Positions 39,735 to 52,300 of a stretch of 64,000 nt of DNA are shown piece by piece. Each line of letters opens with the position of its first letter. Within the stretch, counting starts at the first letter, position 1. The stretch lies in the NCBI GenBank assembly GCA_012934845.2, contig WNNJ02001069.1:1-64000 (forward strand), written 5' to 3'. The stretch comes from Pomphorhynchus laevis. Lineage: Eukaryota; Acanthocephala; Palaeacanthocephala; Echinorhynchida; Pomphorhynchidae. The notes beneath the pieces are model-generated. The model ran no database searches, was not told the DNA's origin, and saw nothing but the letters and a program-made list of their open reading frames with translations. A program made the translations under genes and the position numbers.

Positions 39735-42335
39735 CTTTGAGTTGTAAATTGAATTTGAATGAGGATTGCGACGGTGTAATAAAATTAAAATTAGAAGAAA
39801 GATGGCAAAAACCAACGAAAATTTATTGAATTGAATATTTCGATGCCTAGATGACATCATCTTCAGCAATCTGAAATGAAGGCAAAAAAGTGTACACGTC
39901 AACATAAAAAGGAAGAAAAAAGTCAAAACAAGGAAAACCAGCGCTAATCTCGTCAATTTGCTATGTAATACCTCCCAACATGAGATGATATCCATCCTTA
40001 TCATTTAACTTCGGCTTGAGATCGCGGATGAACAGTGATTCAAGAATCTTTCGTTGGAAGGCTTGTTGTCGATAAGCAAGAACTTAACTTCATCAAATTT
40101 AATTGTGTGTCCGGTCAAAATGGAATGTTCAGCAACAGCAGAGTGAGCCGCCGTATGCAGAGCTGCGCGATGTTCTTTTATTCTTGTCTTTAACATTCGA
40201 CCGGTTTGACCTACATAAAATTCCACACAATCGCAACAATCAATTATATAAACCAATCCTTTCTTAATAAAGCGTTTACACCTACTTATCAAATTGCCAA
40301 TTGTTATTTGTTTCCCTTCGTTCATGGTTAAGTCCATTGGAAGGTGTGATATTCTTATCAATTTCCTCAGTTGTAATGTTAACGAGCGTGACAACCAATC
40401 AAACGAGGGAATTGTACATTGCAATTTTAATTTTTGGGGACCAATCAATTTATCACTGGGATGGTAAAACCGAGACTCAATCATTTCGCCAATACGCTTT
40501 AACTCTTTTAGTGGATATCCCAATCTTAGAAAAGCAATAAACAAAAAAGACAACTCGTCATAAACCAAATTAGGAGTACTACAAAGATTATAAGCTCTAA
40601 TACAAAAGCTTCTAAATACACCCAATTTTGTGTTAGCAGAGTGATTACTACTTCAAGGAATATACAAGTTGGTTTCTGTAGGTTTCCGAAATACAGAAGT
40701 AGTGAAATTACCCAGGCTAATCTTAACATTCAAGAAACTGATACTGCTATCCATTGGCCAGGTTACCTCGAACCGGATACGTGTATGTAAGCCATTTAGA
40801 TGCTTAATAAACTCACTAGCACTGGAAAAATCACATTGCATGATCACAAAAATATCATCAATGTATCTATACCAACACACTGGTTTTAATGGGTAAATGC
40901 TAATCTCTCTACTTTCTAGATCTGCCATAAAGATATCAGCTAAAGCCGGACCAAGTGGAGAACACACGGTTACTCCCCATATTCGCTCATATAGCTGATC
41001 ATTGAATTTAAAATTCGTAATGGTGGCTAACTCAAAAAACCTATTGACTATCAAACGATTATTAGCATTCCCCCATGTCTTATCAAGTGCATTAATAGCC
41101 ACATCAATAGCCTAAGTTACCGGCACATTCGTAAACAAGGATTTCACATCCAACGTGAAAACAAAATAATTGCTTGTGTCCGAAATGTTAAGAGATTTAA
41201 TTTTCTGAACAAAATCATGGCTGTTGGAAATTTTAGAATCTATGTTATTCACTGTTGTCTGTAATAGGTTGGAAATAAATTTTCCTGCGCCGTAATCAAA
41301 TGCACCAACCATAGATACAATGGGTCGGAGAGGGACATTTTCTTTGTGAATTTTCGGTAGTCTGTATAAATACGGAATGAGAGGATCTGAAGGATACATG
41401 TTCTTATAGTCAATATCTGTAATAAGACCAACCTTCCTCAATGTTTTTAGAATTTCAATTAACTTTCTAGTACGGTTAGAAGTGGAATCCTTCTGAACAG
41501 GAGAAAAAGTAGACGTATCAGATAAACTACTGAATATTTTCTCATTATAATCATTAGTATCTAGAACCACTACAGAATAACATTTATCTGCCTTAGTTAC
41601 AACAATATCCGTGTTATTCTTTATGTCAGTTAACAAATGACGCTGTTTAATACTAATGTCAGATTTCATATATTTCTTCAGAGACAAATTAAATAAACGA
41701 CGATACGATCCCAAACTAAGACAGAGAGACGAAAGAGATGCGAGAAAAACCTGTGTAGACTGATGTTCGAAGAAAGTTTTAACCACTTTATGAGCTAACA
41801 TTTCAAATTAGACTGCCATATCAAACTCAGTTAGCCGATCAAATTTACTACGTGAGACACCAAATTTTTAACCCAATTCCAGAACACGTGCTGCGTCATC
41901 ACTTAATTGAAAGCTCGATAAATTAATAATGTTCCTAGAATTATAAGGTATGATATGCTGTGTAGAACATTGTGTCGCAATGCTGGCGACACTCAATGGC
42001 AATTGTAAATCACTAACCTGAAATTGTGGTCTGCGTAAGCTCTTAAGTTTCAGTTCGAGTGTATAGCGTTTTGCATTAGCCTTCCTTGCAATACAGAGTC
42101 GAGCAAACTCTAAAAATTCCATCCAATCGTTTGGAGCGATTATTGCTAACAGTCTACTTTCCATCATAGAGCAATCCAGTTTTATATTCGATAACAAACA
42201 GTACTTGCTCCTGATCTCATTTCCAATTAGTTTAAAGGAACATTGTTTCAATATCCGCTATGTGGATTTTGATTGTCGAGTACATCCCATGTATTTAATC
42301 CGAGAAAACACCGGTACCATACCTTTCTGCTTGGA
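39735..42335 (-). pseudogene. PLE-5: Penelope-like RT plus GIY-YIG element inserted in satellite 2
   Basis: From 42251 to 40005 the minus strand keeps a single frame, interrupted only by four stops: TAA at 41868-41870, TAA at 41808-41810, TAG at 41112-41114 and TGA at 40653-40655. Motifs in order are VTKADKCYSVVVLD, YLYRLPKIHKE, FTLDVKSLFTNVP, CSPLGPALADIFM, WYRYIDDIFVI, a basic linker and the nuclease core GLVYIIDCC with EFYVGQTGRMLKTRIKEH and SAVAEH. The layout is that of the Penelope/Poseidon type with C-terminal GIY-YIG. It splits a satellite unit between ACTTCTTT and TTTATTTTGTTGATCAA. Nonsense without frameshifts suggests relatively young decay. Confidence 0.9.
39830..39875 (-). ncRNA. 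Hammerhead-like remnant motif in PLE-5 3' region
   Basis: On the element strand, CTGAAGA is followed by a GATG/CATC-type hairpin and GAAAT. CTGAAGA differs from CTGATGA by one base, and the spacing fits a hammerhead right half. Stem I is not evident. Confidence 0.4.
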
Positions 42336-43213
42336 TGACTTTAATTTTTATTTTGTTGATCAATCACTGATCCCGCTGATGTCTATTACACTGAAAAAAT
42401 CACTGCATTGTATCGACTTCGAAAGCGAAAGCCACGTCATGCAATGTGAAAATAGTGAATTCCTTCGGCTTATATCTATATATAGAATGTTTTTTATATG
42501 TATTCATTCTATGTGCTGCAACTATTGAGGCTTCTCTAAGCCGAAACGGTTTGCCGTATCGCAGTGATGAAGCATAAAATTCTCTTTATATAGAAAAAGA
42601 CAGTTAGATGTAATAGACAGTATGGTTGAATCACACCTCTAATTTTTTTATTGATCTTCTGAAGAATCCAGGCGGCGGTACTTCCTTTCTTGTATATTTT
42701 GTTGATCAATTAATGATCCCGCTGATGCCTATTTAACTAAAAAGAATTTACTGCATTGTATTGACTTCAAAAGCAAGAGCTACGTCTTGCAATTAGCATA
42801 TAGTGAATTCTTTCTGCGTTAATCTATATATAGTATGTTTTTCATGTTGATTCATTGTATGTGCTGCAACTGATTAGTCTTCTCAAAGCCGAATCGGTAT
42901 GCTGCCTTGCAGTGATGATGCACGAAATTCTCTATATATAGAAAGAAGAAGATAGGTTGAATAGACAGTCCTCGTTGAATTACATCTCTAATTAATTTTT
43001 TTAATCGTCTGAAAATCCCATGCGTCGGTACTTCTTTTCTTGTTTTTTTGTTGATCAATTTATGATTTTGCTTATGTTTATTACACTGAAAAAAAAATAC
43101 TGCATTGTATTGACTTCGAAACCGTAAGCTACGTCCATGCATTTAGCATATAGTGAATTCTATCTGCGTTAATCGATATATAGTATGTTTTTCATGTGGA
43201 TTCATTGTATGTG

Positions 43214-43261
43214 CTGCAACTGATGAGGCTTCTCAAAGCCGAAACAGTATGCCGTTTTGCA
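43214..43261 (+). ncRNA. Type I hammerhead ribozyme with intact core, satellite 2
   Basis: CTGCAA, CTGATGA, GGCTT/AAGCC with loop CTCA, GAAA, then CAG-TATG-CCG, the permitted triplet GTT and TTGCA. All catalytic positions are conserved; one mismatch in stem III. Confidence 0.82.
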
Positions 43262-44608
43262 TTGATACTGTATCAAATTCTCTATATATAGAAAGAAGCA
43301 GATAAGTGTATTGACAGTCCTGGTTGGATCACATCTCCAGCTTTTAATTAATCTTCTGAAGATCCTGGGCAGCGGTGCTTTTTTTCTTGTTTATTTTGTT
43401 GATTAATTAATGATCCCGCTGATGTCTATTACACTGGAAAGAATTCACTGCATTGTATTGACATCAAAACCATAAGCTTCGTCATGCAATTTGCAAATAG
43501 TGAATTCTTTCTGCTATAATAAATATAGTAAGTTTTTCATGTAAATTCATTGTATGTGCTGCAACTGATGAGGCTTTTCAAAGCCGAAACGTTATACTTT
43601 CTTGCCGTGATAAAGCATGAAACTCTCTATATATATAGAATGATGCAGATAAGTGTAATTAACAGTTCTGGTTGAATTGCATCTCTAATTAATTTGTTGA
43701 TCTTCTGAAGATCCCAAGCGGCGGTACTTCTTTTCTTGTTTTTTGTTGTTGATCAATTTATGATCCCGCTGATGTCTATTACACTGAAAAAAATTTACTG
43801 CATTGTATTGACTTCGAAAGCAAAAGCGACGTCATGCAATTAGCATATAGTGAATTCTTTCTTCTCTAATCTATATATAGTTTGTTTTTCATGTGGATTC
43901 ATTGTATGTGCTGCCACTAATGAGGCTTCTCAAAGCCAAAACGTTGTGCCGTCTTGCAGTGATGAAGCCTGAAATTCTCTATATATAGAAAGAGGCAGAT
44001 AGGTTTAACAGACAGTGTTGGTTTAATCACATCTTTAATTTATTTATCGATCTTCTGAAGATCCCAGGCGGCAATACTTTGTTTCTTGTTTATTTTTTTT
44101 ATCGATTAGTAATCGATCTGATGTATTTTACACTGAAAAGAATTTACTGCAATGTATTCACTTTGAAACCAAAAACTACGTCATGCAATTAGCATATAAG
44201 GAATTCTTTCTTCTTTAATCTTTATATAGTATGTTTTTCATGTGTACTCAATGTATGTACTGCAACTGATGCGGGTTCTCAAAGTTGAAACGGTATGCCT
44301 TTTTTCAGTGATTAAGCATGAAATTCTCTATTTATAGAAAGAGGCAGATAGATGTAATAGACAGTGTTGTTTGAATCACATGTTTAATTTATTTATTGAT
44401 CTTTTGAAGATCCTAGGCGGCTGTCCTTTTATCTTGTATATTTTGTTGATCAATAAATCATTCCGCTGCTGTCTATTTCAGTAAAAAAGAATTCACTGCA
44501 TTGTATTTACTTCGAAAGCGAAAGCTACGTCATGCAATTCGCATATAGTAGATTCTTTCTGCGTTTATCTATATATGGTATGTTTTTCACGTGACCTCAT
44601 TGTATGTG

Positions 44609-44657
44609 CTGCAACTGATAAGGCTTCTTAAAGCCGAAACGGTATGCTGTCTTGCAG
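44609..44657 (+). ncRNA. Hammerhead ribozyme copy, satellite 2, one core change
   Basis: Perfect stem I (CTGCAA/TTGCAG), stem II and GAAA, triplet GTC. The core reads CTGATAA, losing the catalytic G8. Confidence 0.75.
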
Positions 44658-46342
44658 TAATGATGCATGAAATTCTCTTTATATAGAAAGAGTCAGATAG
44701 AGATAATAGACAGTTTTGGTTGAATCACATCTCTAATTTAATTATTGATCTGTTGAAGATCTCAGGCGGTGGTACTTTCTTTTCTGTTTATTTTGTTGAT
44801 CAATTAATAATCTCGCTGATGTCTATCATACTGAAAAAATTCACTGCTTTGTATTGACTTCAAAAGCGAAAGCTACGTCGTGGAATGCACAAATAGTGAA
44901 TTCTTTCTGCTTTTATGTATAAATAGAATGTTTCTGATATGTATTCATTGTATGTGCTGCCACTTATTAGGCTTCTCAAAGCCGAAACGGTATGCCGTCT
45001 TGCATTGATAAAGCATTAAATTCTCTATATAGATAGTTGCAAATAGGTGTGATAGGCAGTCCTGCTTGAATCACAACTCTAATTTATGTACTTATCACCT
45101 TAAGATCCCATCGGGCAGTACTTTGTTTATTGTTTATTTTTTTGATCAATTAATAATCAACCTGATGTAGATTATACTGAAAAGAATTCACTGCAATGTA
45201 TTGACTTTGAAACCAAAGCTAAGTCACGCAATTGACATATAGAGAACTCTATCTACATTATTCTATGTATAGTATGTTTTTCATGTGGATTCATTGTATG
45301 TGCTGCAACTAATGAGGCTTCTTAAAGCTGAAACGGTATGCCGTCTTGCAGTGATTAAGCATGAAATTTTCTATATATAGAAAAAGCAGATAGGTGTAAT
45401 AGACAGTCTTTGTTGAATCACATCTCTAATTTATTTATTGATATTCTGAAAATCTAGGCGGCTGTACTTCTTTTCTTGATTATTTTGTTGATCAATAAAT
45501 GATCCCGCTGATGTCTATTACACTGAATAGAATTCACTGCATTGTATTGACTTCGAAAGCGTAAGTTTCGTCATGCAATTAGCATATAGTGAATTCTATC
45601 AGCGTTAATCTGTATATAGTATGTTTTTCATGTGGATTCATTGTATGTACTGCAACTGATTAGGCTTCTCAAAGCCAAAATGGTATGCTGTTTTGTATTG
45701 ATGAAGCATTTAATTCTCAATATATAGAAAGAAACAGATAAGTGTAATAGACAGTTCTGGTTGAATCACCTCTCTAATTTTTTATTGATCTTCTGAAGAT
45801 CCCTTCCAGCATTACTTCTTTTTGTTTATTTTGTTGATCAATTTATGATCCCGCTGATGTCTGTTACACCGAAAAGAATTCACTGCTATGTATTGACTTC
45901 GAAAGCGGAAGCTACTTAATGCAATTAGCATATAGTGAGTTCTTCCTGCTTTAATCTATATATAGTATCTTTTTCATTTGTATTGATTGTATGTGCTGCA
46001 ACTGGTAAGGCTTCTTGAAGTCGAAACGTTATGTCCTTTTGCAGTAATAAAGCATGACACTTTTTTATATTGAAAGAGGCAGATAGGTGTAATAGACAGT
46101 CCTTGTTAAATCACATCTCTAATTTATTTATTGATCTTCTGAAGATCATAGGCGGCGATAATTTTTTTCTTGTTTATTTTGTTTATTAATTACTGATCCC
46201 GCTGATGTCTGTTACACTGAAAGAATTCACTGCATTGTATGGACATCGAAACCGTAAGTTACGTCACGCAATTAGCATATAGTGAAGTCTATATGCGTTT
46301 ACCTATATATAGTATATTTTTCATGTGAATTTATTGTATGTG

Positions 46343-46390
46343 CTGCAACTGATGAAGCTTCTTAAAGCCGAAACTGTATGCTGTTTTGCA
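46343..46390 (+). ncRNA. Type I hammerhead ribozyme with intact core, satellite 2
   Basis: CTGATGA and GAAA are intact and the triplet GTT is permitted. The first stem II pair is a mismatch (A against C) and stem III has a T-T mismatch. Confidence 0.75.
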
Positions 46391-49300
46391 TTGATGAAGC
46401 ATCAAATTCTCTATATACATAAAGAAGCAGATAAGTGTAATAAACAGTCCTGGTTGAATCACATCTCTAATTTTTTAATTAATCTGCTGAAAATCCCTGG
46501 CAGCGGTACTTCTTTTATTGTTTATTTGCTGATCAATTAATTATCCCGCTTATGTCTATTACACTGAAAAGAATTCACTGCATTGTATCGACTTCGAAAG
46601 CGCAAGCACGTCATGCAATTAGCATATAGTGAATTATTTCTGCTTCAATATATAGTATGTTTTTCATGTTGATTAATTGTATGTGCTGCAACTGTTGAGA
46701 CTTCTCAAAGCCGAAACAGTATCCGTCCTGCAGTGATGAAGCATGAAATTCTCTATATTTAGAAAGTAGCAGACAGGTGTAATAAACAGTCCTGGTTGAA
46801 TCACAACTTTTATTTATTGATCTTCTGAATATCCCATGCGGCGGTACCTTGTTTTTTTGTTATTGATCAATTAATGATCCAACTGATCTCTATTACACTG
46901 AAAAGAATTTACTGCAATGTATTCACTTTAAAACCAAAAGCTACGTCATGCTATTTACATATAGTGAATTCTTTCTGCTATAATCTTAATATAGTATGTT
47001 TTTCATGTGTACTCATTGTATGTGCTGCAATTGATGAGGCCTTTCAAAGCCGAAACGGAATGCTGTCTCGTAGTGATCAAGCATGAAATTCTCTATATAT
47101 AGAAGGAGGCAGATAAGTGTAATGAACAGTCCTGGTTAAATCGCATGTCTAATTTTTTTATTATTTTTCTGAAAATTATAGGCGGATGTACTTCTTTTCT
47201 TGTTTATTTTGTTGACCAATTAATGATCCCGTTGATGTTTATTACACTGAATTGAACACACTGCATTGTATTGACTTCGAAAGCGCAAGCTACGTCATGC
47301 AATTATCATATAGCGAATTCTTTCTTATTTAATCTATATATAGTTTGTTTTTCATATGGATTCATTGTATGTGCTGCAACTGATGGGGCTTCTCAGAGGC
47401 GACACATTATCCGTCCTGCATTGATGAAGCATTAAATTCTCTAGATTTAGAAAGAGGCAGATAAGTGTAATAGACAGTCCTTGTTGAATCACATCTCTAA
47501 TTTATTTATTGATCTTCTGAAGATCCCATGCGGCGGTACTTTGTTTGTTGTTTATTTTGTTGGTCAATTCATGATTTCGCTGATGTCTATTAAACTAAAA
47601 AAATACACTGCATTGTATTGACTTCGAAAGCGAAAGCAACGTCATGCAATTTAAATATAGTGTGTTTGTCTGCTTTAATCTATATATAGTATGTTTTTCA
47701 TGAGGATTCATTGTATGTGCTGCCAGGAATGGGGCTTCTCATAGCCGAAACAGTAAGCTGTCTTGCAGTGATGAAGCACAAAATTCTCAATATACATAAA
47801 GGCGCAGATAAGTGTAATAGACAGTCTTGTTGAATTACATCTCTAATTAATTTATTGATCTTCTGAAGATCTCAGCTGACGGTACTTCATTTTTTTATTA
47901 TTGTTTATCAAAAAATTATCCCGCTAATGTCTATTACACTGAAAAAATTAACTGCATTGTATTGACTCCGAATGTGAAAGCAACGTTATTGAAATTTGCA
48001 TATAGTGAATTTTTCTGCTTTTATCTATATATAGTATGTTTTTCCTGTTTATTCATTGTACGTACCGCATCGAATGAGGCTTCTCAAAGCGTAAACGGTA
48101 TTCCGTCTTGTAGTGATGAAGCATGATATTCTTTATATAAAGAAAGAGACGAACAGGTGTAATTAACAATATTGGTTGAATCACATCTCTAATTTATTTA
48201 TTAATCTTCTGAAGATTCCAGGCGGCGGTACTTTCTTTTTTTGTTTATTTGTTGATTTATTAATGATTCCGCTGATGTCTAGTACACTAAAAATAATTCA
48301 CTGAATTGTATTGACTCCGAAAGCGAAAGCTACGTCATGTAATTTGCATATAGTGAATTTTTCTGCTTTATTATATATAGTATGTTTTTCAAGTGCATTT
48401 ATTGTATTTGCTGCAATTAATGAAGCTTCTCGAAGCCAAAACGGTATGCTGTTTTGCAGTGATGTAGCACTAAACTCTCGATATATAGAAAAAGGCAGAT
48501 AAGTGTAATAGACAGTTCTGGTTGAATCACATCTCTAATTTCTTTATTGATCTTCTGAAGATCTTTGGCAGCAGTACTTTGTTTCTTGTTTATTTTGTTG
48601 GTTAATTAATGATTTCGCTGATGTCTATTACACTGAGAAGAATTTACTGCAATTTATTGACTTCGAAACTTAAACCAACGTCCTGCAATTAACATATGGT
48701 GAATTCCTTCTGCTTTTATCTTTATATAGGATGTTTTTCATGCTAAATCATTGTATGCGTTGCAACTGATGAGGCATATCAAAGCCGAAACGGGATGAAG
48801 TGATGAAGAATAAAATTCTCTATAAATAGAAAGAACCAGACAGGTGTAATAAACAATCCAGGTTGAATCACATCCCTAATTTTTTATTGATCTTCTAAAG
48901 ATCCCAGGCGGCAGTACTTTTTTTTCTCGAAAATTTTTTGATCAATTAATGATGCCGCTGATGTCTTTTTAATTAAAAAGAATTCACTGAATTGTATTGA
49001 CTTCGAAAGCAAAAGTTACTTCATGCAATTAGCATATAGTGAATTCTTCCTGCTTTTATCTAAATATAGTGTTTTTCATGTTGATTTATTGTATGTGCTG
49101 CAACGAATGAAGCTGTTCAAAGCCGAAACATTATGCCGCCTTGCAGTAAAGGAGCATTACATTATCTATATATTGGAGGAGGCATATAGGTTAGTAGACA
49201 GTCCTGGTTGAATCACATCTCTAATTTATTTATTGATCTTCTATAGATGTCAGCTGGCGGTACTTTTTTCTTGTTTATTTTGTTGATCAATTTGTAATCC

Positions 49301-52300
49301 CGTTGATGTTTATTACAGTGAAAAGAATTCACTGCATTGTATTGACTCCGAAAGCGAAAGCTACATCTTGCAATTTGCCCACAGTGAAGTTTTCTGCTTT
49401 TATCTATATATAGAATGTTTTTTATGTGGATTAATTGTTTGTGCTGCAACGAATACGGCTTCTTAAAGCCGAAACAGTATGTTGTTTTGCAGTGACGGAG
49501 CATGAAATTCTCTATATATTGAAAGAGGCATATAGGTGTAATAGATAGTCCTTTTTGAATCACATCTCTAACTTATTTATAGATCTTCTATAGATCCCAG
49601 CTGGCGATACGTTTTTCTTGTTTATTTTTTTGATCAATTAATAATCCCTCGTTGTCTATTACACTAAAAAGAATTCACTGCATTGCATGGACTCCGAACG
49701 TAAAAGCAACGTCATGCAAGTAGCATATAGTGAATTCTTTCTGCTCTTATCTTTATAAAGGATGTTTTTCATGTTAATTTATTGTATGAGTTGCAACTGT
49801 TTACGCAACTTAAAGCTGAAGCGGTATGCCGTCTTGCATTGATAAAGCATAAACTTCTCTACATATAGAAAGAGGCAGATAAATGTAATACTGGTTGAAT
49901 CACATCTCTAATTTTTTATTGATCTTCTGAAGATCCCTGGCAGCAGTATTTTTTTTCTTGTTTATTTTGTTGATCAATTAATGATTTCGCTGATGTCTAT
50001 TACACTGAGAAGAATTTACTGCAATGTATTGACTTCGAAACATAAAGCTACGTCATGCAATTAACATATGGTGAATTCTTTCTGCTTTCATCTTTATATA
50101 GGATGTTTTTTATGTTAAATCATTGTATGTGTTGCAACAGATGAGGCATATAAAAGCCGAAACGGTATGCCGTCTTGCATTGAGAAAGCATGAAATTCTT
50201 TCTATATTGAAAGAGCCAGATAAGTGTAATAGACAGTCCTGATTAAATCACATCTCTAAGTTATTTATTTATCTTCTGAAGATCACAGGCGGCGTTACCG
50301 CTTTTCTCGTACATTTTGTTGATCAATTAATGATCCCGCTGATGTCTTTTTAATTTACAAGAATTCACTGCATTGTATTGGCTTCGAAAGAAAAAGCTTG
50401 TCATGCAATTAGCATATAGTGAATTTTTTCTGCTTTTATCTAAAAATAGTGTTTTTCATGTTGATTTATTGTATGTGCTGCTACTGACAAGGCTTCTCGA
50501 AGCCAAAACGGTATGTCTTCTCTAATGTTATAGACAGTCCTGGTTGAATCACATCTCTAATTTATTTATTGATCTTCTATAGATGTCAGCTGGCGGTACT
50601 TTCTTTTTTGTTCATTTTGTTAATCATTTAATAATCCCGTTGATGTCTATTACACTGAAAGGAATTCATTGCAATGTATTTACTTCGAACCGAAAGATAC
50701 GTCATGCAATTTGCCCATTGTGAAATTTTCTGCTTTTATCTACATATAGAATGTTTTTTATGTGGATCCATTGTATGTGCTGCAACGTATGTGGCTTCTT
50801 AAAGCCGAAACGGTATGTTGTTTGCAGTGATAGAGCATGAAATTCTCTATATATTGAAAGAGGCATATAGGTGTAATAGACAGTCCTGGTTGAATGACAT
50901 CTCTAATTTATATATTGATCTTCTATAGATCACAGCTGGCGGTACTTTTTTTCTTGTTTATTTTGTTGATCAATTAATAATCCCGTTGATGTCTATTACA
51001 CTGAAAAGAATTCATTGCAGTGTATTTACTTCGAAACCAAAACATACGTCATGTAATTTGTCCAAAGTGAATTTTTCTGCTTTTATCTATATATAGAATG
51101 TTTTTTATGTGGATTAATTGTTTGTGCTGCAACGAATACGGCTTCTTAAAGCCGAAACGGTATGTTGTTTTGCAGTAATGGAGCGTGAAATTCCCTATCT
51201 ATTGAAAGAGGTATATAGGTGTAATAGACAGTCCTTTTTGAATCACATATCTAATTTATTTATTGATCGTCTATAGACCCCAGCTGTCGGTACTTTTTTT
51301 CTTGTTTATTTTCTTGATCAATTAATAATCCCGTTGATGTACAACGGGATTATTAATCATCAAATTTTGCTGCTTTCATCTATATATAGAATGTTTTTCA
51401 TGCACTGAATAGAATTCACTGCATTGCATTGACTCTAAACGCGAAAGCTACGTCATGCAATTTCCCCATATGTAATTTTTCTGCTTTTATCTGTATATAG
51501 AATGTTTTTCATGTGGATTCATTGTATGTGCTGCAACGAATTAGGCTTATTAAAGACGAAACGTTATGTTGTCTTGCAGTGACGGAGCATAAAAATCTCT
51601 GCATATTGAAAGATGCATATAGGTGTAATAGACAGTCTTTGTTGAATCACATCTCTAAATTATTTATTGATCTCTTATTGATCCCAGCTGGCGGTACTAT
51701 TTTCTTGTTTATCTTGTTAATCAATTAAAAATCCCGTTGATGTCTATTACACTGAAAAGAATTCACTGCATTGTATTGACTCCGAAAGCGAAAGCTACGT
51801 CATGCAATTTGCCCATTGTGAATTTTTCTGCTTTTGTCTATATATAGAATGTTTTTATGTCGATTCATTGTATGTGCTACAACGAATGAGGCTTGTTATT
51901 GCCACAACGGTATTTTGTCTTGCAGTGATCGAGCATGAAATTCTCTATATATTGAAAGATGCATATAAGTGTAATAGAGAGTCCTGGTTGAATTATATCT
52001 CTAATTTATTTATTTATCTTCTATAGAACCCAGCTGACGTTACTTTTTTTCTTGTTTATTTTGTTGATCAATTAATAATCCCGTTGATGTTTACTACACT
52101 GAAATGAATTCATTGCAATGTATTTATTTCGAAACCAAAAGATACGGCATGCAATTTGCCCATTGTGAATTTTGCTGCTTTTATATATAGAATGCTTTTC
52201 ATGTGGATTTATTGTATGTGCAGCATCGAATGAGGCTTCTTAAAGACGAAACGGTATGTTGTCTTGTAGTGATGGAGCATAAAATTATCTATATATCGAA

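Larger units (their letters stand above)
35780..39735 (+). repeat. Satellite 2 array, block 1
   Basis: About eleven head-to-tail units spaced about 350 bp. Each contains a plus-strand hammerhead (consensus CTGCAA, CTGATGA, GGCTT-loop-AAGCC, GAAA, CGG-TATG-CCG, TC, TTGCAG), the palindrome GATCTTCTGAAGATC, the TTGATCAA element and an inverted pair AGAATTCACT/AGTGAATTCT about 60 bp apart. The units differ by many substitutions, so the array is old. No protein is encoded. Confidence 0.95.
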
